Part shown: piece by piece, positions 56,934 to 64,000 of the stretch
Layout: every line of letters begins with the position of its first letter
How positions within the stretch are numbered: position 1 is the stretch's first letter
Assembly: GCF_011397635.1 (NCBI RefSeq)
Contig: NC_064773.1
Span: 28,743,449 to 28,807,448 of the forward strand
Length of the DNA: 64,000 nt
Direction: 5' to 3'
From: Epinephelus fuscoguttatus
Lineage: Eukaryota > Chordata > Actinopteri > Perciformes > Serranidae
Made by a program: the position numbers and the translations under genes
The notes under the pieces: model-generated
Database searches by the model: none
Told to the model about the DNA's origin: nothing
The model's input: only the letters and a program-made list of their open reading frames with translations

Positions 56934-58246
56934 TTAAAGTTACAATGTGTAATTTACGTAGTTGTTTATTCTCAAATATCAACTATTGCTTTCATAAATA
57001 TATATTTACTAAAGTGTAATGCAATTCACATACAAATGGAAGCCTTCTCATAGGCTTAGAATGATTTCTCTATATATACACAGGCAGGGCGTGGTCTGCT
57101 GGAGGCTGCCCTCTTGCGTCGCCATATTTGAATACAGTGGCTGAAAGGGATATACTCGCTTCGCCTTTCGTGTTTACCTAGAACTTGGCCGTCACTGGAG
57201 ACGGTTAAGGTGAAGATCAATCCGGGGCGCTTCTGCGTGAACCTGCTTTGTACTTTTATGATTCTGTCGCACTTTAAATGGAGGACCACACATTTGTTTT
57301 GCCCCGTAAGAGGGAAACCATGCCACCAAATAAAAGGAATAGATCAGATAAGTGAGGACGGGACAAAACGCGAGTGAATATCGGCATTGCTTATTCCAGG
57401 TGGAAAGAACTCCTGAAGGAAAAGGATTTCACAAGGGATGCAGAGGTTGCCTGCTTTCTGCTAGACAGGTAATTCAATCTGATATTTTAAAATCATTTTG
57501 GCTTCATGTTTGCAACTACTTTTCCCTCTTGTGTAAGTTTGAGTGACGGCTACGTTTATGTGTTAACGTTATCCTAGCCTTGGCTAACGTTATCCCAGAG
57601 CTACAGCTAAATGGTTAGCCTAGGCTACAGCCTAATCTGTTGATTCCTCTTGCGCTGCTACGAAGGCTGCCACCCTCTCCTCCTCCTCCTCTTCCCTCTG
57701 GGTAGCCGAGACATACTGTACCTCCTTGCCTGGCCGTTCCTGCACCGCCTCTACCCCCTCACCCCCTTCCTCTCCCTGGTCTTCCTCCTCTCCCTCTCCC
57801 TCTTCCTCATCTCCCTGTGTCCTGTGGAAGAACACTCTGGAAACGCATATATTATAATCATACCAACATATATTTGCCGCACTGTGCTGTGACTATCACA
57901 TAAAATGTGTTATTTTAGCATTACTGTGCTAATGTTTGCTCGTGTTACCAAAACAATTAGAAATAAAACACTCCTAACATATATCTCACAGATAGCCTAT
58001 ATCTCACTGGTAAGCTATACCATATCGTAACATGGTTTAGATTCCTAAATAAATATTCACCTCGTCGCTAGATACTCCTGAAAAACATGAAAACCTCTGC
58101 TGTCTGCGCAAGGCTTTTTGTCCTACGAGGCCACCGTCACTTACCTGATGGGAGGAGTGGGTGAGTGAGTGCGAATGAGCACTGCAATCTAGAATTTGAC
58201 TGCTGATGTCACTGTTACTCGCCATGTTTACACACTGAGGCTTTAA
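56934..58246. mobile_element. TTAA-flanked element carrying broken coding exons
   Basis: TTAA sits at both edges (56934-56937, 58243-58246). Next to it AGTTACAATGTGTAA on the left and inverted AGCCTCAGTGTGTAA on the right form short inverted ends. The interior includes an exon-like frame (57320-57468) and a CT-rich block that reads acidic on the minus strand (57632-57835). Element superfamily is inferred only. Confidence 0.55.
57320..57468 (+). pseudogene. Broken first-exon-like coding relic inside the TTAA element
   Basis: ATG at 57320 opens a frame of 11 codons (MPPNKRNRSDK), then a single TGA at 57353. The same frame continues, including VNIGIAYSRWKELLKEKD and DAEVACFLLD, to a donor-like GTAATT at 57469. 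The helical 'RWKELL...FLLD' block resembles N-terminal segments of predicted transposon-derived fish proteins. I cannot name the family. Confidence 0.5.
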
Positions 58247-58299
58247 GTCAGTCTTTTTGTTGTTTTGACGTTCCAAAAAAAAATCAAACTTGTTTAAGA

Positions 58300-58625
58300 T
58301 ACATTCATTCATTTTCTGTAACCGTTTATCCTTTTGGGGGTCACGGGTCCCAGCTGTTTGGTAAGAGGCGGGGTACACCCTGGACAGGTCGCAGGACTAT
58401 CACAGGGCTGACACATAGAGACAGACAACCATTTACACTCACATTCACACCTATGGGCAATTTAGAGTCACCAATTAACCTGCATGTCTTTTGACTGTGG
58501 GAGGAAGCCGGAGTACCCAGGGAAGACCCACACTGACATGGGAAGAACATGCAAACTCACAAGAGCTCCACTACCCTATGATTCGAACCCTCCACCTCTT
58601 GCTGTGAGGTGACACTGCCAGAGTT
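58300..58625. repeat. High-copy dispersed fish repeat
   Basis: 'cattcattttctgtaaccgt', 'gcggggtacaccctggacag', 'tcacattcacacctatgggc' and 'gggaggaagccggagtaccc' are hallmark phrases of one of the commonest teleost repeats, often annotated as the tail of an RTE-type LINE or related SINE. That class is recalled, not tested. Confidence 0.8.
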
Positions 58626-61045
58626 TTGTGTTTTTGCAAACACTTAAGGAATTGTGAATACGTCAAATTTCTTAAAGGGAGTTTTGATTGATATTTTCCA
58701 CATATTTTCCTGATCCCTTCCTGGTCTCAAAAGAAGTCTAGTTGTAGTCTTGCAAATTGATTGTCTGCAAGATCCCCAGTCTTTGCAAAATCTTATAGTG
58801 TCTAACTAAAAACTCAGTTGTCTTTAGATGTCAGAGGGTGTCAGACTTTTAAAATTCTTTTCAAAGTCTTCCACTGTATGGTAGGTATTCGTTAGCAAAC
58901 AAATGTATTTACACAGCTAGCAGACTCAGAGCAACATTAGCTTTGCCTGGTTATTAATTTGAACCTGGCTTGATTTAAAGGCTTTACATGATGTGCTAAA
59001 CATATACATTTCGCTAATGTGTTTGCATAATGCATGAAACATGTGGTGTGTTAAGGTATAAGCCTCATTCATTAGACATGCAGAGCAACATGCAGCATAT
59101 GATGCACGAGATAGATTCAATGTGCTGAAACAGCAGCATCCTTTACAGGCGATAGCACATTGTGTTAGCACGCTCCATGAAAGCGTATGAGATTTATTTA
59201 TTTATTTATCATAATCTTTTCTACATCTGATTTCAGCCAAGCACTCCAGCAATGCTTATGTATTGCTTTCCATGTGCTTGATTGGTTGCCATGCCAACCT
59301 TTACAGAAACCAGTTAGTTAATGGTCTGATATGTGCTGTTCTAGAAAACTTTTTAGCCGGCACACGTGTTTTTAACTGCTGTATAAAAGCCATAATCATC
59401 TTCAGGGTGTTCATTACTTAGATTACAGGGACTCAGCTGCCACTCTCATCAAGCCACATCCCCGTCATATCTGTAATCACTGATCACTCAGAGATGTGGA
59501 TGTAGCAACCCTGTCAGATCGCTTCGTTATTATAAATGGCTGGCGACGAGATAACAGGTACACAAAGAGAGGCCCATTATTCAGGGACATCTGGCGTCAG
59601 CTCGACTCCATGGGCTCCGTCAGACGGTGAAACAGCTCATCAGCACAGAGAACGGAGAGCAGATTGTTCACACACTCGCTGTTTTGTTTTCTCCCAACTG
59701 TGTAGGCGGGAGATAGATAGGTGTAGGATTGCTTTATGGTGCTTTATTCAAGCTGCGCGTCAGAATCAAAGCCAACCTGTTTGTGCCTTTGTGTGGAGAT
59801 CTGATGAAGTGTGGATACTAGAGAGTGCTTTTTAAAATTGTTCATCTCATTATTCTGCAGTGGAGGATTATGGGCAACATAAAATGAATAATCCCACACT
59901 TCAGATGTTCATTCTCACCATTCAGCATTATTAAACCATTATGCTTTATGTTATTAGCCATTAGCCGGCTGTGCAGTGTGGTAAGGAGATATAAAAATCC
60001 AGGAATACTTAGCCATCTGCTCAGTAGTACATAAACTGTGTTTTATACTTTCTATGTAAATGACCCAAATGGTAAGACAAAACTGAAAATGATGAGCAAG
60101 GCAAGCTGGCTTTTGGAGAGTGTATTTCATCTTGTCATTCCCTCCATGTGTATGAGTGTGGGTGCAGATTGGAGTTTCAGTTATGCAAACATGACTTGGA
60201 GGCAAAGCTGCCCCGGCGTACAGGGTCATCATTTGGCATCTTTGTGAGTCATAGCTGCAGTGACTTGTTTTGGGTTAGTCCTGTTTTTTTTTAGGTTCCA
60301 ATGAAAGTATATTAGAAAAACTATGATTCAACCAAAGAGATTATCTTTGGTTGAGTCACAGTTTTTCTTGTAAACTGAGCCATGTGAAAAAGGGGAAAGG
60401 TAGGAGGCTTTGAAGCTCAGGGGCTGAGGGTTCAGACCATGCGATATCAGCCTGATTATAGCCTGATGTAGCCATCCTATAGTGTGGTCAATGACAGTAA
60501 GTGTCGTGCACCGTTTTATCCAGTGTAGTGTATCATAGTACTACAACAACTGACACCACATCTGGGACACCTCACAACATCCTGACAGACGTTTAGTTTA
60601 GTCTTCCGCAACTCTTTCCGTCACAGCTGTCATTTTGACCAGTAGGAACACAGAGCAATCTGCTGCCATGGACAACTGAATGACAACAACACCATATATT
60701 TATACACAGTAGCTGGGCCTTTACTTACCACAACTGCAGAGGGCTTCACTTGAAAGAGACTACATTAGACACGGGCCTTTATTTGTCATTCCCTCTGTAT
60801 TTTTCTCATCCGCTGTTGTTTGTCCTGTTAAATTTAATGCAACATGCTGTCATTTCAAACTCCACACTTCCTCTATCACTTTGAAATTAAAAGGCTTTTC
60901 ACGGCAACATTTTATGACTCCATAATTTCTTTTACACAGTTAACTGGTTTCATGTACGTTGATCACTTTAACAAAATTAGTTCAAAGGTGCACAAAACTC
61001 GCCTTGGGGCATCTCTGGTACCAAGTGGCAAACTCCAGGGCTGAA
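58626..61045. other. Intergenic, no gene seen
   Basis: No coding gene. 59,470-59,950 is complex and non-repetitive and might be a conserved element. The open frame at 59536-59835 has no recognisable domain. Confidence 0.6.
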
Positions 61046-61490
61046 AAATGAAGCCAACACAGAAGTGTCAAAAACTGCAGTTCCTCAAATGGCCACTTGA
61101 GGCTGGCTCCAGAAGCCAGTCAGTCCCCGTGTTAAAATGTCCAACTTTAGAGATAAAATAAACAGCCTGGTACAAAAAAAAATTTCCTCGTTCAGGACAC
61201 CTGTGCAGGGGGCGAATTTTTACACTTACCTGTTTACATTTTAAGGAGGCTTAGAGTTATGCATTATAAAGGACATGACCACTGTGAGTGACAGTCTGTC
61301 TCTCATAGTGTCCTCAGTCACATCCACCCCTTGCTTCTCCAAATTCCAGCGTCTTGCCCAAATATGGTCATTTCTGGCTCCGATCCAAGATGGTGACAGC
61401 CAAAATGCTGAACTACAGGCTTTAAAACAGGAGTCCACAAACCAGTGAGTGATGTCAAGGTGGCTACGTCCATTATTTAAAAGCTACATT
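61046..61490. repeat. Dispersed fish repeat
   Basis: 'ctgcagttcctcaaatggcc', 'acttgaggctggctccagaa', 'gagataaaataaacagcctg' and 'ccagtgagtgatgtcaaggt' are phrases of a common teleost interspersed repeat of unknown class. Confidence 0.65.
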
Positions 61491-62247
61491 TCTTTAAATC
61501 TGCTGTCATCAATATTTTTATATCGAAAATGAATCAAATGACTGTGTGGAATGAAAGGGGTTACAATGTTCATTCACAATAACTTGCAGGTAAAAAAAAC
61601 CAACCATGTCATATACATAAAATTAAACAGCGCTGAGCAAATGGTGTTTCAATTTGTTAATATTTAGCCACCTCAAAAAAAAAAAAAAAAAAAAATCAAT
61701 ACCAGTTTCAGTGTACGCTTTATTTAGAATATTTTCACTGCTGTACCTCGCTGTTGGACAGCCTTTTACAACAGGAAACTTAAAGCCCTTATATCAAAGC
61801 CAACAGTTTCATTGATAAAAACGTGGTGAAAGTATTCCAAATATGCACACTGTAACTGATACTAAATTTTTAGGTGGGACTTTAATAATAACAGACAACA
61901 GATAACATGACAAAAAGGAACTTGGTTTTAAAGATGCATGTCAAAATGTATTTTTGCCATGTCCACCACCCGAATTCGGTTGTCTGTCTATACTTGTTTT
62001 GTATTCAGTATTGTAATTAGCAAGCCTATTGACCTTCCACTATCACAGTGAAACATGAGTCATCATCTTATGAATAAAATAACATTTGTTGTTTTTGTAT
62101 TTGGAACAAAAGATCTTTTCAGCCACTCGACCTCACCTGTTGGTTAACATGACCTCCAAAAAAGTGAGATCCCAAAATGAAACAATGAGGTTCTATTTAT
62201 GTCTCAACAGCAGCCCTGGGCAGTGTTTGTGTATCTCAAACTACAGT

Positions 62248-62251
<4 letters not shown>
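61491..62251. other. Intergenic, no gene seen
   Basis: Non-coding, with an A-run at about 61,676-61,695. Confidence 0.6.

Positions 62252-62305
<54 letters not shown>
62252..62305. repeat. (TG)n microsatellite
   Basis: 27 TG units. Confidence 0.95.
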
Positions 62306-62307
<2 letters not shown>

Positions 62308-62423
62308 CGTACAGTATGTAGAGTGTTGGTGGACAGTCTGTAGATTTGGCTCTCCTACATCTCCCTGCCCTCTGACCCTCTCTATGCTTGCTGGCTTTAG
62401 TCCTAGACCACCTCCCTGTCTCG

Positions 62424-62425
<2 letters not shown>

Positions 62426-62459
<34 letters not shown>
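62426..62459. repeat. (AC)n microsatellite
   Basis: 17 AC units, 120 bp after the TG tract and complementary to it. Confidence 0.95.
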
Positions 62460-62463
<4 letters not shown>

Positions 62464-63138
62464 GCACCTGTTGCCAAACCAGCCGGCAGAGGCAGTGCTG
62501 GTCAGCTGGCTGAGCTCAGCCTCTCTCAGTGATTAGAGCAGGAAGTTGGTGATAAGAGCAGAGTGTCACCTTGGTCTCTGCTGTCTCTGAAAACTCCAGA
62601 AAAGCCTGACTGCAAGCTCACACTCAGAGCAGTGCAGACAGTGAAGCTGTGCTTTAACAGAATATATTTTATTAACATGCCCACTCTGTGACTCATGAAC
62701 AACACCAATTTTTTTTTACAGTAACTGAAATCACCTCAGTATGTTTATTTCTAAGGTCAAGGATCCCCAGTTTTTGCTATCTATAGACTAATCCGGGGAA
62801 GTACTAGAAGTAAACAAGTTGCCATTACTGTGGTGGCGTCTCCCTACAATATGTGCATGTTTGAATTCAAACTGTCCTAAGAAGTGTATAGTTTTCTAGT
62901 TTTACCTTTACTTTCTTTGTAATGTTACTTTTGCCAGCATAAAGAAGAACCTGTGCAGTTCCCAGCTGCAACTTGGATACTCAACTTGCTTTGTCTGAGG
63001 GCCACTTTTGCAAAATGACAGACCAGCGGCCAGTTATTAAACAAACATCACTGATATTTTTCAGATAAATACGTTCAAGCAAATCCAGTTGCAGCTGCCC
63101 TGCACAGGTGAAGTGACCTCTGTTTGGAGATCCCAGCC
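62460..63138. other. Intergenic, no gene seen
   Basis: Non-coding. No repeat family recognised. Confidence 0.6.
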
Positions 63139-63571
63139 CGTTCTCATTCCCAACTCAACAATTACTGCTGCTTTGTCAGTGATTTTGGCATCAGACAATG
63201 ACACAGAAAGGTACCTTTTGAGGTGGTATGATGCACTTCCAGATGGTGTCAGTTTCTAATGCCACCAATTTGTAAGGCTGCTGGTTGCAACGTAATACAA
63301 GGAGTTGGAAAATACCTACAATGCAGGCAAGAGGGGAGGTGGATGGGTCCAAATAACCCCAGACTCTCACCCATGGGTCCGCTGTTTGCTCCCCGTGTGA
63401 ATGTTGAGTCAAACCATGACGATTTTTTCTAAACCTAACCACATGCTTTTGTTGCACATGGAAATAAATGGAACATCCCGGAACATCAACAAAAAACACA
63501 GGAGTTTACCTATGGTGTCACATTTAGACGTCCACTGACAATTCCACTGACAAAGTTGGAATGAGAACACG
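63139..63571. mobile_element. Dispersed fish element with short inverted ends
   Basis: Left end cgTTCTCATTCCCAAC and right end GTTGGAATGAGAACacg are inverted repeats. Interior phrases such as 'gtgattttggcatcagacaa' and 'gaggtggatgggtcc' occur in an abundant teleost repeat. The minus-strand open frame at 63191-63499 is not a gene. Confidence 0.6.
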
Positions 63572-64000
63572 TTGGAGGTGAAGTGGTATGCGGTCCACCG
63601 AATATGTGCAGTAGTGTTTCTGCCACTGGCCCCGCCCGTGAGTTCCCACTTGGCTCCTAGACTTTACATTGTGATGATGTCACAGATTTTTAAGGAAAGT
63701 TTTACAAATACAAAATCACCATGGATAAAAAAGAATCATAAAATTCATAACTGACCTTGGTTGCAGTTTTAGGTGTCCTGTCAATATCTCTTTTATAACA
63801 ATGGACTAGGGGGGAAATGCTTTTTGAGTTGCAGGGAATTTTTTCACTGCAATACTGCAAATGACCACTGGGAAAAATTGAAAGCACTGAGCTGCTTTCC
63901 TGGGGGCCTGCGCTAAATTTGTTGTACAAGGACCATCTGCTAAACCCTGCAACACTTAGTCACTGTTGCTACGCCTGTCAAGCTTTCCATTCACATAGAC
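63572..64000. other. Intergenic, no gene seen
   Basis: Non-coding to the window end. Short open frames only. Confidence 0.6.

Overview
The window is a piece of a ray-finned fish genome, most likely a percomorph/acanthomorph teleost. The reasons are the vertebrate-style split genes with GT-AG introns, the abundant CA/TG microsatellites, and a repeat load typical of these fish: hAT-like and TTAA-type non-autonomous transposons, a tRNA-derived SINE, and L2/CR1-like LINE tails. I recognise two protein-coding genes, both on the + strand. No prokaryotic, CRISPR or phage-like system is present.

1-9,075 is intergenic and repeat-rich: a three-copy diverged tandem repeat, a probable solo LTR on the minus strand, a decayed LINE reverse-transcriptase fragment with separate LINE 3' tail debris, and a GAT-rich low-complexity tract just before the promoter.

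9,075 to about 40,965 is nap1l1 (nucleosome assembly protein 1-like 1). It has one non-coding exon with a CpG-rich promoter and a TOP-like start, followed by 14 coding exons. These splice in frame to 394 residues, ending in a prenylation-type CKQQ motif. The 3' UTR is about 1.9 kb and ends at AATAAA (40,941). The introns carry at least four hAT-like elements with recognisable 8-bp target duplications, a SINE nested in a fifth hAT-like element, and a roughly 2-kb fold-back element holding a very recent internal tandem duplication.

42,456-45,890 is phlda1 (pleckstrin homology-like domain family A member 1). A CpG-rich exon holds the entire 155-codon reading frame, with a splice donor 39 nt after the stop. 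A downstream 3' UTR exon with an AU-rich nonamer is likely but not proven. nap1l1 followed by phlda1 on one strand matches human 12q21 and parallels the NAP1L4-PHLDA2 pair at 11p15.5.

45,890-64,000 shows no gene. It contains several fold-back transposons, a large 21-bp-type minisatellite (50,500-51,290), a 1.3-kb TTAA-flanked element with a broken coding exon, dispersed fish repeats, and a few complex non-repetitive stretches that could be conserved regulatory elements. Nothing here is convincingly a new biological system. The most checkable points are the gene-pair architecture, the 3'-end features of both genes, and the transposon structures with intact ends.
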